38,172 bases of DNA from Flavobacterium sp. (GCF_027483985.1 NZ_JAIXTJ010000036.1:1-38172), one strand, 5' to 3'. Shown: positions 16,004 to 25,535, counted from the stretch's first letter. A program made the numbers and translations. The notes: generated by a model from the sequence alone, not told the origin.

Positions 16004-17134
16004 ATGTCACAAAACATACAACTAAACACCATCGAAGAAGCCATAGAAGACATCCGTCAAGGAAAAGTAATTATTGTGGTGGATGACGAAGATAGAGAGA
16101 ATGAAGGTGATTTCTTGGCAGCAGCCGAAAAAGTTACTCCCGAAATGATTAATTTTATGGCCACACACGGCCGTGGATTGATTTGCGCACCACTGACAGA
16201 AAGCCGTTGCAAAGAATTAGGATTGCATCCAATGGTGAGTAACAATACCGATCATATGGAAACTGCTTTTACAGTATCTGTAGATTTAAAAGGTAATGGT
16301 GTTACAACGGGAATATCAGCTGCCGACAGAGCTAAAACTATTTTAGCATTAGTTGATGAAAATACCAAACCTCACGAATTAGCAAGACCAGGACATATTT
16401 TTCCCTTAGTTGCAAAACAAGGAGGAGTTTTAAGAAGAACCGGTCATACCGAAGCCGCTATTGATTTTGCAAGACTAGCCGGATTTAAATCAGCTGGTGT
16501 GATAGTGGAAATAATGAACGACGACGGAACCATGGCAAGACTACCGCAATTGGTAGATGTCGCTAAAAAGTTTGATTTAAAACTAGTTTCTATCGAAGCC
16601 TTGGTAGCCTATAGAATGCAACACGACAGTCTGATTGTCAAAAAAGAAGATTTTGATATAGAAACCCGTTTCGGAACCTTCCGCTTAAGAGCTTATGTTC
16701 AAACCACAAACAAACAAGTACATATCGCATTAACAAAAGGTACTTGGAATGCTGATGAACCTATACTTACACGTATCAATTCTTCGCAAGTTAATAATGA
16801 TCTGTTAGGCACATTAACCACCAATGCCGACAAACAATTGGACGCCATGTTTAAAGTGATTAATGAAGAAGGAAAAGGCGCTGTAATTTTCATTAACCAA
16901 GACATGCAATCGGTTAGTCTATTAAACCGCATCGTTGAATTAAAAACATTGCAAAGTCAAGGTGTTATGAAAGCACCAAAAATCATAATAGATTCTAAAG
17001 ATTTTGGAATTGGCGCACAAATTCTACACGATATTGATATTTCTAAAATACGATTGGTATCGAATACGGAGCAAACCAAACGTGTAGGAATGATTGGTTA
17101 TGGCCTAGAGATTACGGAATATGTAAATTATTAG
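16004..17134 (+). CDS. ribB: RibB (DHBP synthase) fused to a degenerate RibA domain
   Basis: 376 aa. Residues 1-205 form a complete 3,4-dihydroxy-2-butanone 4-phosphate synthase: [10 protein letters not shown] (metal and substrate loop, about 26-35), [27 protein letters not shown] and [10 protein letters not shown]. It makes the four-carbon unit of riboflavin from ribulose 5-phosphate. Residues 208-376 align with GTP cyclohydrolase II, but the zinc motif (C-x2-GD-x-GS-x2-C-D-C) reads [17 protein letters not shown] (about 260-276) with no cysteine, and the QEGRGIGL catalytic loop reads QDMQSVSL (299-306). The second half is therefore unlikely to make the pyrimidine precursor; a separate ribA should exist. 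It starts 5 bases after the permease gene and ends at a terminator. Confidence 0.93.
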   Translation: MSQNIQLNTIEEAIEDIRQGKVIIVVDDEDRENEGDFLAAAEKVTPEMINFMATHGRGLICAPLTESRCKELGLHPMVSNNTDHMETAFTVSVDLKGNGVTTGISAADRAKTILALVDENTKPHELARPGHIFPLVAKQGGVLRRTGHTEAAIDFARLAGFKSAGVIVEIMNDDGTMARLPQLVDVAKKFDLKLVSIEALVAYRMQHDSLIVKKEDFDIETRFGTFRLRAYVQTTNKQVHIALTKGTWNADEPILTRINSSQVNNDLLGTLTTNADKQLDAMFKVINEEGKGAVIFINQDMQSVSLLNRIVELKTLQSQGVMKAPKIIIDSKDFGIGAQILHDIDISKIRLVSNTEQTKRVGMIGYGLEITEYVNY

Positions 17135-17177
17135 TAGTTTTTTCGAAAAAAAATAAAACTCTAAAACTAAGAAAATG

Positions 17178-17215
17178 AAACGATTACTTTTTATTATAAA
17201 AATTAATCGTTTTTT
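17178..17215 (+). terminator. terminator after ribB
   Basis: AAACGATTA (17178-17186) pairs with TAATCGTTT (17204-17212) around an AT-rich loop, followed by a T-run. It closes the tpx-to-ribB gene run. Confidence 0.75.
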
Positions 17216-17228
17216 TATTGAATTTCTA

Positions 17229-17259
17229 TTTGGAAAACTAAAAAAGGTTCTTATATTTG
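17229..17259 (+). promoter_or_regulatory. promoter of tRNA-Ser
   Basis: TTTG (17229-17232), a 19-nt spacer, and TATATTTG (17252-17259): an exact match to the Bacteroidota consensus TTTG-N19-TAnnTTTG, 32 bp before the mature tRNA. Confidence 0.85.
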
Positions 17260-17291
17260 CACTCGCAATCAGGAAATGATAGCAACATATT

Positions 17292-17379
17292 GGAGAAATG
17301 GCAGAGCGGTCGAATGCGGCAGTCTTGAAAACTGTTGACTGTAACAGGTCCGGGGGTTCGAATCCCTCTTTCTCCGCCA
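17292..17379 (+). tRNA. tRNA-Ser(UGA)
   Basis: 88 nt. The acceptor stem pairs GGAGAAA (17292-17298) with TTTCTCC (17369-17375), then discriminator G and an encoded CCA. The anticodon arm GCAGT-CTTGAAA-ACTGT gives anticodon TGA. A long variable arm (GACTGTAACAGGTC region) and a T-arm with GGTTCGAATCC are present, as in class II serine tRNAs. It lies between the housekeeping block and an integrase gene and so may serve as an integration site. A minus-strand frame across it, with the sequence ERGIRTPG, is a well-known false ORF. Confidence 0.97.
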
Positions 17380-17400
17380 GCTGGAAAGCAAATTGAATTA

Positions 17401-17442
17401 AAACCCTTAAAATCGTATGATTTTAAGGGTTTTTTCTTTTTA
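17401..17442 (+). terminator. terminator of tRNA-Ser
   Basis: AAACCCTTAAAATC (17401-17414), loop GTAT, GATTTTAAGGGTTT (17419-17432): a perfect 14-bp stem followed by TTTTCTTTTT. Confidence 0.92.
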
Positions 17443-17485
17443 TCACATATCAAATTATTCATTCATTCGTGAACCTAAAGGGATA

Positions 17486-17530
17486 AAATCGGTTACCCTA
17501 AACAATCCAAATTTTGGGTAACCGATTTTT
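17486..17530. terminator. second hairpin before the integrase
   Basis: AAATCGGTTACCC (17486-17498) pairs perfectly with GGGTAACCGATTT (17516-17528), with a T-run after it. It lies between tRNA-Ser and the integrase and could be a terminator, or a paired recombinase-binding site near the element end. The adjacent palindrome CAGTTT-AA-AAACTG (about 17574-17587) may belong to the same region. Confidence 0.6.
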
Positions 17531-17649
17531 ATTTCAGACTAGTATTCACAAGGCTTTACAGCCAGTTCAGTAACCAGTTTAAAAACTGTACATCTTGTGG
17601 ATTAGTCATATTGAAGTTAAATTTAATAACAACTAAAAAGGTCACCACA

Positions 17650-18891
17650 ATGAAAACAAAAGTTTCAATTCTCTTTTATGCAAAGAAAGCGAAAGCATCT
17701 GCAAATGGTTTAGTTCCTATCTACACCAGAATTACTATCAATGGAAAACGTATCGAGCTAAGTACAAACCGATTTGTAGAAATATCCAAATGGTCTACAG
17801 AAGCAGGTAAAATGAAAGGTACTTCCGAAGAAGCTCGTTCAATAAATAATCATCTTGATATACTGAAAAGTCAAATTAGAGATGCTGAAATGGAATTAAT
17901 CCATAAAAAGACAGTTATTACTACTGAAACAATTAAGAGTAAACTTTTAGGAGTTGATGAAAGAGCAAGAATGCTCGTTCCTATCTTCCAAGACCACAAC
18001 TACAAAATAAAAGAATTGGTTGGAAAAGAATACGCTCCAGGAACATTAGAACGCTACACTACTTCCCTCAAGCATACGATCGAATTTATGCAATGGAAAT
18101 ACAATGTTTCCGATATCGATATTACAAAAATTGATCACGCTTTTATAACGGATTACGAATTTTGGTTACGAAGCGTTAGAAACTGTGCTAATAATACAGC
18201 TGTCAAATATCTTAAAAACTTCAATAAAATTATCAAGCTTTGTTTGGCCAATGACTGGCTTGATAAAAATCCATTTGCTAACTACAAATCTAAAGTTAAG
18301 GAAGTTGAACGAGTTTATCTCACTGAATTAGAAATCCAATCCATTATCGAAAAAGATTTCAAAACAGAAAGACTATCACTAGTTCGAGATATTTTCCTTT
18401 TTAGCTGCTTTACTGGTTTGGCATACATAGATGTCAAAAACTTAACAAAGTCGCATATAAGCTTCGGTATTGATGGCGAGAAATGGATATTTACTCACAG
18501 ACAAAAAACCGAGAGTGCTTCAAAAATTCCAATCCTTCCTGTTACACAAATGATAATTGACAAATACGAAAATCATCCACAATGTAATAACGAGGATAAA
18601 CTACTTCCCATCCTATCCAACCAAAAGATGAATGCGTATTTAAAAGAAATAGCTGGAGTTTGTGAAATCGAAAAAGAATTAACCTTTCATATTGCACGAC
18701 ATACTTTTGCTACTACGGTAACGCTTACAAATGGAGTTCCAATAGAAAGCGTTAGTAAAATGCTTGGTCATAAAAACCTAAGAACTACTCAACATTACGC
18801 TAAAGTGTTGGATAGAAAGGTAAGTGAAGATATGCAGATTTTAAAATGTAAATTCTCTTTGTCAGAAAAACACAAAAAAGTTTCTTCATAA
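17650..18891 (+). CDS. tyrosine recombinase (integrase), IntDOT-like
   Basis: 413 aa from the ATG at 17650, which follows an AAGGTCACCACA stretch. An upstream TTG/ATG frame from 17611 adds 13 unremarkable residues. The arm-binding domain (KVSILFYAKKAKASANGLVPIY), a SAM-like core-binding domain (about 105-200) and the catalytic domain are all present. The catalytic residues are H347, R350, H374 and Y383 (HIARHTFA, LGHKNLRTTQHYAK). The Arg I position is Ala258 in CFTGLAYIDVKNL. The CTnDOT integrase also lacks Arg I and, as I recall, has its other residues at nearly the same numbers. It integrates and excises a mobile element; the tRNA-Ser 3' end 270 bp upstream is the likely attachment site. 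Confidence 0.93.
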   Translation: MKTKVSILFYAKKAKASANGLVPIYTRITINGKRIELSTNRFVEISKWSTEAGKMKGTSEEARSINNHLDILKSQIRDAEMELIHKKTVITTETIKSKLLGVDERARMLVPIFQDHNYKIKELVGKEYAPGTLERYTTSLKHTIEFMQWKYNVSDIDITKIDHAFITDYEFWLRSVRNCANNTAVKYLKNFNKIIKLCLANDWLDKNPFANYKSKVKEVERVYLTELEIQSIIEKDFKTERLSLVRDIFLFSCFTGLAYIDVKNLTKSHISFGIDGEKWIFTHRQKTESASKIPILPVTQMIIDKYENHPQCNNEDKLLPILSNQKMNAYLKEIAGVCEIEKELTFHIARHTFATTVTLTNGVPIESVSKMLGHKNLRTTQHYAKVLDRKVSEDMQILKCKFSLSEKHKKVSS

Positions 18892-18954
18892 ATAATTTAT
18901 GTATAGATTTAATAAATTCAACATTCATTCAAAATTGATTAGTTTCTTTGCAAT

Positions 18955-19632
18955 ATGAAAATTTTAATAATAGAAGACGAAATAGAAATTGCTACAAGTA
19001 TCAAAAACTACTTGAGTAGTAATGATTTTGTTTGTGAATCAGCAAGTACACTAAAGACAGCAATAGAGAAAATCGATTTATATTCATACGATTGCATTCT
19101 TTTAGATTTAATGTTGACAGATGGTGATGGTTTTAAAATATTAGAAATACTCAAAAGTCAAAATAAAACCGATGGCGTAATAATAATTTCTGCCAAAGAC
19201 ACTTTAGAAACTAAGATTGAAGGTTTGACACTTGGTGCAGATGATTACCTAACTAAACCATTTCATTTATCAGAATTATTAGTGCGCATTCAAGCATTGG
19301 TTAGACGAAAACAATTCAACGGAAACAATGTGATTTCTTTTAATGAAATAGAAATAGATACAATAAGTAAGTCGGTCAAAATCAAAGGCAACAAAATCGA
19401 GTTTACCAAAAAAGAAATGGATTTATTACTATTTTTGATTGGTAATAGAAACAAAGTCTTGTCCAAAAGTGCTATTGCCGAGCATTTATCAGGTGATATG
19501 GCAGATATGTTAGACAATCACGATTTTGTTTATGCACACATAAAAAACATGAAAAAAAAGCTAAAAGAAATGGGCGCAGCAGATTATTTAAAATCAGTGT
19601 ATGGCACAGGATATAAATGGGAAGATGAATAA
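18955..19632 (+). CDS. OmpR-family response regulator
   Basis: 225 aa. Receiver domain 1-115 with the acidic pair E7-D8, phospho-acceptor D51 (ILLDLMLTDGDG), Ser79 and Lys101 (DDYLTKPF). The winged-helix DNA-binding domain covers about 128-223 (KEMDLLLFLIGNRNKVLSKSAI, YAHIKNMKKKL, VYGTGYKW). The stop overlaps the start of the kinase gene by 8 bases, so they form a coupled pair. It heads the cargo cluster of the element and is likely to control the TonB receptor and lipid genes downstream. Upstream, TTTCTTTG ends only 4 bases before the ATG, which would give a nearly leaderless transcript if used. Confidence 0.94.
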   Translation: MKILIIEDEIEIATSIKNYLSSNDFVCESASTLKTAIEKIDLYSYDCILLDLMLTDGDGFKILEILKSQNKTDGVIIISAKDTLETKIEGLTLGADDYLTKPFHLSELLVRIQALVRRKQFNGNNVISFNEIEIDTISKSVKIKGNKIEFTKKEMDLLLFLIGNRNKVLSKSAIAEHLSGDMADMLDNHDFVYAHIKNMKKKLKEMGAADYLKSVYGTGYKWEDE

Positions 19633-20893
19633 AAAATTACTTCAAAAAACACTTAGATATTATATTATATTCTCACTTGTAGTAATGCTGCTAGGTGTTC
19701 CATTATTCTTTTTTATTAATCAGTGGCTCTATTTACATGAGGCTGACGAAGCTTTACAAGTAAAAAAAGAAGAGTTTGTGAAATTTTTTGTTCCTCAAAT
19801 AAAAGAAAATGAAATTGTAATATTTAATAAACTAAATAGTGATTTACATATAGAAAAGAATAATGAAGGTATTGTGAAAGACACTATTTTCGAAAGAAAT
19901 TTCTATAATCACATGGACAAGGAAAATGAACCTTTCAGGATATTGAGATCACCTGTTACTATCAACAATAAGTCATATATCTTTTCAGTTAGAGCCAATC
20001 TTGTTGATGATTATGAATTAGCTCTAATAACTTTAGCTGTTTTTACAGTAATCATTCTTATACTACTAATAGGACTATTTATCATTACGCGAAGATTATC
20101 AATTACATTATGGAAGCCATTTTACGAAACTTTAAAACAAATTGAACAATTTGAAATTGATAAAACTTCTAATCCAAAATTAATACCAAACGACATTGAA
20201 GAATTCAACCGATTAAATAATGCCATAAATAATTTAATCCAAAAAAATAGTAGTATCTATCAAAGTCAAAAAGAATTTATAGAAAATGCAGCACACGAAT
20301 TGCAAACACCTATAGCTATTTTTAAAGGAAAATTAGAAAATATTTTACAACGAAAAGACTTAAACTTTGAGCAGTTCAAATTAATTGATGACCTAAACAA
20401 TACTACTACAAGACTGGTCAAGCTTAATAAAAATTTGTTAGTATTATCAAAAATTGATAGCAATTCATACTATGGTATTGAAAAAATAAATCTCCACGAA
20501 ATCATCTATAATCAACTAACCTTTTTTAGTGAACAGGCACTTTCAAAAAAAATAAGTATTACTACCGAAATAGAGGAAAATGTTGTAGTCAGTTCAAATC
20601 ATTTTCTTGCAGAAATGCTAATCAGTAACTTATTTTTAAATACTATAAATCACAATGTTCTCGATGGTCAGATTACTATAAAACTGACTAATGATAAGTT
20701 GTTATTCTCAAATACTGGTTCACTTTTACCTTTACAAACTGAAAAAATGTTTGAGCGATTTTCTAAGTCCAATCCATCCTCGCAAGGTAATGGTTTAGGA
20801 TTATCAATCATTAAAAAAATTGTTGACACGAACCACTGGACTATTAACTACAATTTCACAAACATAATGCACACTTTTGAAATAGTTTTCTAA
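19625..20893 (+). CDS. sensor histidine kinase
   Basis: 422 aa from the ATG at 19625, which overlaps the regulator stop; an earlier ATG inside that gene adds eight residues and is less likely. Membrane helices at about 11-32 and 132-155 bracket a periplasmic sensor region of about 100 residues. The H-box ENAAHELQTPIAIFKG has the phospho-accepting H224. The ATPase domain follows, with an N-box LISNLFLNTINHN and a G-box GNGLGLSIIKK. The sensor part has no named domain that I can recognise. Together with the regulator just upstream it forms a two-component system, the input layer of the lipid cluster. Confidence 0.93.
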   Translation: MNKKLLQKTLRYYIIFSLVVMLLGVPLFFFINQWLYLHEADEALQVKKEEFVKFFVPQIKENEIVIFNKLNSDLHIEKNNEGIVKDTIFERNFYNHMDKENEPFRILRSPVTINNKSYIFSVRANLVDDYELALITLAVFTVIILILLIGLFIITRRLSITLWKPFYETLKQIEQFEIDKTSNPKLIPNDIEEFNRLNNAINNLIQKNSSIYQSQKEFIENAAHELQTPIAIFKGKLENILQRKDLNFEQFKLIDDLNNTTTRLVKLNKNLLVLSKIDSNSYYGIEKINLHEIIYNQLTFFSEQALSKKISITTEIEENVVVSSNHFLAEMLISNLFLNTINHNVLDGQITIKLTNDKLLFSNTGSLLPLQTEKMFERFSKSNPSSQGNGLGLSIIKKIVDTNHWTINYNFTNIMHTFEIVF

Positions 20894-20955
20894 AATTCAA
20901 TATTTCTTCAAATTCCAGTTAGAACTTTGACCAAAAATTAAAAGGAAAAAGTATT

Positions 20956-23367
20956 ATGCAAATTAAAAAATTTCTATTAGTAGCAATGCTACTGTTATCA
21001 GTAGCAAATTTAAGGGCACAAAATAAATCAGTTACACTATCTGGAAACACCAAAGACAAAACTACAAAGTTAGCTTTGGCATTTGTAAATGTGGCATTAA
21101 AAACTTCAAAAGAGGGTACTTCAATTGCCGGAACAATAACCAATGAAGAAGGTCGATTTTCATTGGCCAATATAAAATCGGGCAACTATATTTTAGAATT
21201 CTCTTTTATTGGTTACAAAACCAAAACACAATCGATTTATGTCGGCTCACTTTCCGAGTTTTTAGATCAAGGCACTATCGAACTGGAAGAAGATGCTACA
21301 ACCTTACAAGAGGTAGTTATAGTTTCCAAACAAAATACAGTGAGTGAGAAAATGGATAAAAAAACGTTTTCTATGGCTGATAATATTAATCAAAGTGGCG
21401 GCTCTGTTTTACAATCTATGCAAAATTTACCGGGTGTTACTGTCCAAGACGGAAAAGTACAAATAAGAGGCAATGATAAAGTGACCGTATTGATAGATGG
21501 AAAACAAACAGCATTAACAGGTTTCGGCAACCAATCAGGTTTAGATAATATCCCAGCATCAGCAATCGATAAAATCGAAATCATTAATAATCCATCTGCC
21601 AAATACGATGCCAATGGTAATGCTGGAATTATTAATATTATCTACAAGAAAAATAAAAAAGAAGGTTTCAATGGCAAAGTAGGTTTTACTTCAGGTTTAG
21701 GTGCTCTGTGGGGACGAAAAGAAAATCTGCCTACAATAAGACCACAATATTCACTAACACCAAAAATCAATCCTACGCTATCACTCAATTACCGTAAAAA
21801 CAAAATTAATGCGTTCTTTCAAGGCGATTATCTAAATACAGAAACGCTAAATAAAAATGAATTTGTAACACGAACATACAATGATGGAACAATAATTAAC
21901 CAACAATTAAAAAGAAACCGAAACACCCATTTTACAACAATTAAATCGGGAATTGATTGGACTATTGATGATTACAATACGCTGACCGTTTCGGGTTTAT
22001 TTGGTTCTGAAAAAATAATTGATAATGGCGACCAACCTTTTTTTAATTCAGACTATTCCGAACGATTGCGACTTTGGCAGTTTTTAGAAGACGAATTGAA
22101 AACTACAATCATGGGAACCGCAGCCTATCAACATAAATTCAAACAGGCTGGACATTTATTAAATATAGGTTTCAATTATACGTTTCACAGGGAAGATGAA
22201 AAATATTTCTTCGATAATATTTTACCAAGCTCTTCGAGTAAAGATTCTTTCAAATTATTATCTGATGAAAGTGTAGTAGATCTAAATATCGATTACATAA
22301 AGCCATTAAAATACGGACGAATTGAAACAGGTTTTAAATTTCGAAACCGAATTATTCCAACCAATATGCAATTCTTTCCAGGAACTAATTCTCCTTTGGA
22401 TGCAAGTGCAGGTGGTAAAGCAACCTATGAAGAAATCATTCCAGCGGTTTATGGAAACTACATATACGAGACTAATAAAATCGAAGCCGAAATTGGATTG
22501 CGCCTAGAATACTTAGATTTAGAATACGAAGTAAATCCAAACCATCCAACTTACAAAACTGATGGCTACTCATATTTCGAACCATTCCCTAATTTCCGTT
22601 TTACCTATAAAATCAATGATGACAACAAAATATCATTGTTTTACAACCGCAGAATTGACCGACCAAACGAGGTAGATATTAGAATATTTCCAAAGTATGA
22701 CGATGCAGAAATTATTAAAGTTGGTAATCCTGCACTAAGACCGCAATTCACAAATTTAGTGGAATTAGGTTTCAAAAGAAATTTGAAAAAAGGCTATTTA
22801 TACTCCGCTATCTACCATCGTTTTGCCAATGCTACAATAACAAGAATAGCTTCTACAATTCCTAATAGTAATCTAATTTATGCCATCTTTCAAAACGTAA
22901 ATAAAAGTTCAAATACAGGTGTTGAAATGGTCATTTCACAAGATATTGCAAAATGGTATTCTTCCAATCTTAATCTTAATGCCTATTACAATCAAATCGG
23001 TGAGTTTACTGTTCAAAATTTATATCCTGAGCCCAATACCTTTTCCGCAAACAAACAAGATGTTTTCTCTGGAAATATAAAGTGGAACAACACATTGCAC
23101 TTAACTAAAAAAGTTGATGCACAAGTAACAGCAATTTATTTAGCACCAGATATTATTCCACAAGGCAAAATAAAATCTAGATTTTCAATTGATTTAGGGA
23201 TAAAAAAATCAGTTCAAAATGGCAAAGGAGAATTTTTTATAAATGCAACCGACCTATTTAATACGTTGGTAATCAAAAGAGAAATCCAAGGACAGGATTT
23301 TAGTTACACCAGTAATGATTATTACGAAACACAAGTAATTAGATTGGGTTATAATTATAAATTCTAA
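20956..23367 (+). CDS. TonB-dependent outer-membrane receptor
   Basis: 803 aa. A signal peptide (FLLVAMLLLSVANLRAQ, cut near 22) is followed by a carboxypeptidase-regulatory-like domain (about 25-110: VTLSGNTKDKTTKLALAFVNV, GRFSLANIKSGNYILEFSFIGY). The plug covers about 130-225, with SVLQSMQNLPGVTVQDGKVQIRG and an NPSAKYDANGNAGIINI segment. The rest is an outer-membrane beta-barrel that ends in an aromatic strand, RLGYNYKF, as needed for BAM insertion. Because it sits between a two-component system and lipid enzymes, it may act in signal sensing or substrate import linked to them. No SusD partner is present. The start is 62 bases after the kinase. Confidence 0.9.
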   Translation: MQIKKFLLVAMLLLSVANLRAQNKSVTLSGNTKDKTTKLALAFVNVALKTSKEGTSIAGTITNEEGRFSLANIKSGNYILEFSFIGYKTKTQSIYVGSLSEFLDQGTIELEEDATTLQEVVIVSKQNTVSEKMDKKTFSMADNINQSGGSVLQSMQNLPGVTVQDGKVQIRGNDKVTVLIDGKQTALTGFGNQSGLDNIPASAIDKIEIINNPSAKYDANGNAGIINIIYKKNKKEGFNGKVGFTSGLGALWGRKENLPTIRPQYSLTPKINPTLSLNYRKNKINAFFQGDYLNTETLNKNEFVTRTYNDGTIINQQLKRNRNTHFTTIKSGIDWTIDDYNTLTVSGLFGSEKIIDNGDQPFFNSDYSERLRLWQFLEDELKTTIMGTAAYQHKFKQAGHLLNIGFNYTFHREDEKYFFDNILPSSSSKDSFKLLSDESVVDLNIDYIKPLKYGRIETGFKFRNRIIPTNMQFFPGTNSPLDASAGGKATYEEIIPAVYGNYIYETNKIEAEIGLRLEYLDLEYEVNPNHPTYKTDGYSYFEPFPNFRFTYKINDDNKISLFYNRRIDRPNEVDIRIFPKYDDAEIIKVGNPALRPQFTNLVELGFKRNLKKGYLYSAIYHRFANATITRIASTIPNSNLIYAIFQNVNKSSNTGVEMVISQDIAKWYSSNLNLNAYYNQIGEFTVQNLYPEPNTFSANKQDVFSGNIKWNNTLHLTKKVDAQVTAIYLAPDIIPQGKIKSRFSIDLGIKKSVQNGKGEFFINATDLFNTLVIKREIQGQDFSYTSNDYYETQVIRLGYNYKF

Positions 23368-23514
23368 AAAACATTTTTTACAAAGTAACCTACTAATTCA
23401 AAATTTCTACAAAATTGGTTTTCACCTTTGACTATAATTTAAAAAAATAGTCCTAATGACAAAATCAATATTAATATCAAAATCAACAAAGCTTAATTAA
23501 AATTTTCATGTTTT

Positions 23515-23542
23515 GAGCATTTACACTTTAGTGTGAGTGCTC
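23515..23542. promoter_or_regulatory. hairpin or operator before the LtaS-like gene
   Basis: GAGCA (23515-23519) and TGCTC (23538-23542) enclose a second palindrome ACACT-TT-AGTGT, giving a 13-nt arm interrupted by 3 bases. It lies in a 206-bp gap, 32 bp before the next start codon, and could be an operator for the response regulator or a leader hairpin. There is no T-run, so it is not a standard terminator. Confidence 0.4.
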
Positions 23543-23573
23543 ATTTGCTTTAACCAAACTTAACCAATACATT

Positions 23574-25535
23574 ATGTTCAAAAAAATCAATTTTTCTAAA
23601 CGCTACAGCTTGCTTTTAGCATTCATATTATGGTTTCTAACATTCTCATTCATTTTACGAATAATCTTTATCATTTGGCAATATGATGAAGTTTCATTTA
23701 ATCTATTTACAATCTTTGGTACATTGCTTACAGGACTGTTTTACGACATTGGTACAATAAGTTTTATTGCAATTCCTTCAGCACTATATTACTTTGTTTT
23801 CCCCAATAAATGGATTGGCTCATGGCTCGATAAAACCTTGGTTTGGTTTTTCACATCCTTAACCATTTTCATATTAGTTTTTACATTTTTTGCAGAAATT
23901 ACATTTTGGGACGAGTTCAAAACAAGGTTTAACTTCATCGCAGTAGATTATTTAATATACACGCACGAGGTAATATCAAATATCCAAGAATCATATCCAT
24001 TGCCTGTACTGATTTTTGGAGTTTTAGCCATTACCGCAATGATACTTTTTGTTTTCTATAAACTTAAAATTATTAAAAACACCTTCCATTCAAAAGCAAC
24101 TGTAAAAGACAGAACAATTATACTAGCAATTACAATAGTGACTGCATTATTTTTTAGTTTTTTCATCACAAACAATCAAGCAGAATGGTCTAAAAACAGG
24201 TACAATGCTGAAATATCAAAATCGGGAATCTATTCATTTTTTGCAGCGTTTAGAAACAATCAAATGGCTTATAGTGAGTTTTATACATCTATAAATAATA
24301 AAGTAGCTTTTAATATTATCAGAAATAAATTAAGTGATAAAAACAGTAAATTCAAATCCGAAGGTTTATCAATTCACAGAACAATTACAGACACCTCTGA
24401 ACAAGAACCGAGTAAGAAAAATGTAGTCTTCATTTTGGTTGAAAGTTTAAGTGGTAGCTTTATGAAAGAGTTTGGTAATAAAGAAAACATAACACCATTT
24501 TTAGACAGTTTAGCTCAAAAAAGCATCTTCTTTGATAACTTATATGCAACAGGCACAAGAACTGTTCGAGGTATGGAAGCAATGACACTTTGTATTCCAC
24601 CAACACCCGGACAAAGTATTGTAAAACGTCCCGAAAATCAAAACCTATACACCGTTTCCAATGTTTTCAAAAGCAAAGGATATAACTCTAATTTCTTTTA
24701 TGGTGGCGATGGTTATTTCGATAATATGAACGCCTATTTCGGCGGAAACGGATTTACGATATATGATCGTGGTCGCGGAAGTGTTTTGAGTGATAAAATT
24801 AAAACAGTAAGAAATAATATTAATGATGATGAAGTAACCTTCGAAAATGCTTGGGGAATTTGTGATGAAGACATTTACGCTAAAATGCTGAAAGTGGCTG
24901 ATGAACACTATAAAAGCAATAAACCATTTTTCAATTTTGTAATGACAACTTCCAACCACAGACCATATACTTATCCTGATAATGCAATTGATATTCCTTC
25001 GGGAACTGGACGTGAAGGTGCAGTAAAATATACTGATTATGCCATCAAGAAAATGTTTGAAAAAGTCAAAAACAAACCTTGGTTCAAGAATACTGTTTTT
25101 ATAATTATTGCCGACCATTGCGCTAGTAGTGCTGGAAAAGATGAAATAGATGTTGCCAATTATCACATCCCGGCATTTATTGTAAATTTTCCGGAAAATC
25201 GTAACCAAAAAGTAAATAAACTATGTTCTCAAATAGATGTTTTTCCAACATTTTTCTCATTGATGAATTGGAGTTATCAAAGTGATTTCTTTGGAAAAGA
25301 TGTATTGCAATCAAATTTCGAAGAACGAGCTTTGTTAGGAACTTACAGAAAATTAGTCCTTATGAAAAAAAATCAAGTAATGATTTTATCCGACCAAAAA
25401 AAACAAGCTTTTTACAAATGGAATAAAGCAGATAATAGTTTGAAACCATTACAAATGAACAAGACATTTCTCGATGAAACAATATCATGGTATCAAACAG
25501 CCGATTATTTATTCACTAAAAAATTACTTAATTAA
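23574..25535 (+). CDS. LtaS/MdoB-like phosphoglycerol or phosphoethanolamine transferase
   Basis: 653 aa. Five membrane helices occupy residues 1 to about 210 (for example LLLAFILWFLTFSFILRIIFI). An extracytoplasmic alkaline phosphatase/sulfatase-fold domain covers about 275-600. Its landmarks are NVVFILVESLSGSFM, the nucleophile T330 in TGTRTVRGMEAM, and the metal site IIIADHCASS. Such enzymes move a phosphoglycerol or phosphoethanolamine head group from a phospholipid onto a glycolipid, glucan or polymer and leave diacylglycerol. The Thr and the TRTVRGxEA pattern favour the MdoB-like side. The next gene, a diacylglycerol kinase overlapping by one base, fits recycling of that product. Confidence 0.88.
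   Translation: MFKKINFSKRYSLLLAFILWFLTFSFILRIIFIIWQYDEVSFNLFTIFGTLLTGLFYDIGTISFIAIPSALYYFVFPNKWIGSWLDKTLVWFFTSLTIFILVFTFFAEITFWDEFKTRFNFIAVDYLIYTHEVISNIQESYPLPVLIFGVLAITAMILFVFYKLKIIKNTFHSKATVKDRTIILAITIVTALFFSFFITNNQAEWSKNRYNAEISKSGIYSFFAAFRNNQMAYSEFYTSINNKVAFNIIRNKLSDKNSKFKSEGLSIHRTITDTSEQEPSKKNVVFILVESLSGSFMKEFGNKENITPFLDSLAQKSIFFDNLYATGTRTVRGMEAMTLCIPPTPGQSIVKRPENQNLYTVSNVFKSKGYNSNFFYGGDGYFDNMNAYFGGNGFTIYDRGRGSVLSDKIKTVRNNINDDEVTFENAWGICDEDIYAKMLKVADEHYKSNKPFFNFVMTTSNHRPYTYPDNAIDIPSGTGREGAVKYTDYAIKKMFEKVKNKPWFKNTVFIIIADHCASSAGKDEIDVANYHIPAFIVNFPENRNQKVNKLCSQIDVFPTFFSLMNWSYQSDFFGKDVLQSNFEERALLGTYRKLVLMKKNQVMILSDQKKQAFYKWNKADNSLKPLQMNKTFLDETISWYQTADYLFTKKLLN

Noticed and set aside
17238..17462. 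Minus-strand frame of 74 codons with ERGIRTPG
   Set aside because: It is the reverse of tRNA-Ser; this string is a known false ORF produced by serine tRNA genes.
18942..18951. GTTTCTTTGC as a CTnDOT-like core attachment sequence (GTAnnTTTGC)
   Set aside because: One mismatch, and the string also fits a promoter box directly before the response regulator; too short to support an att site.
24645..25208. 187-codon minus-strand frame
   Set aside because: Antisense shadow of the LtaS-like gene, which has a full set of family motifs on the plus strand.
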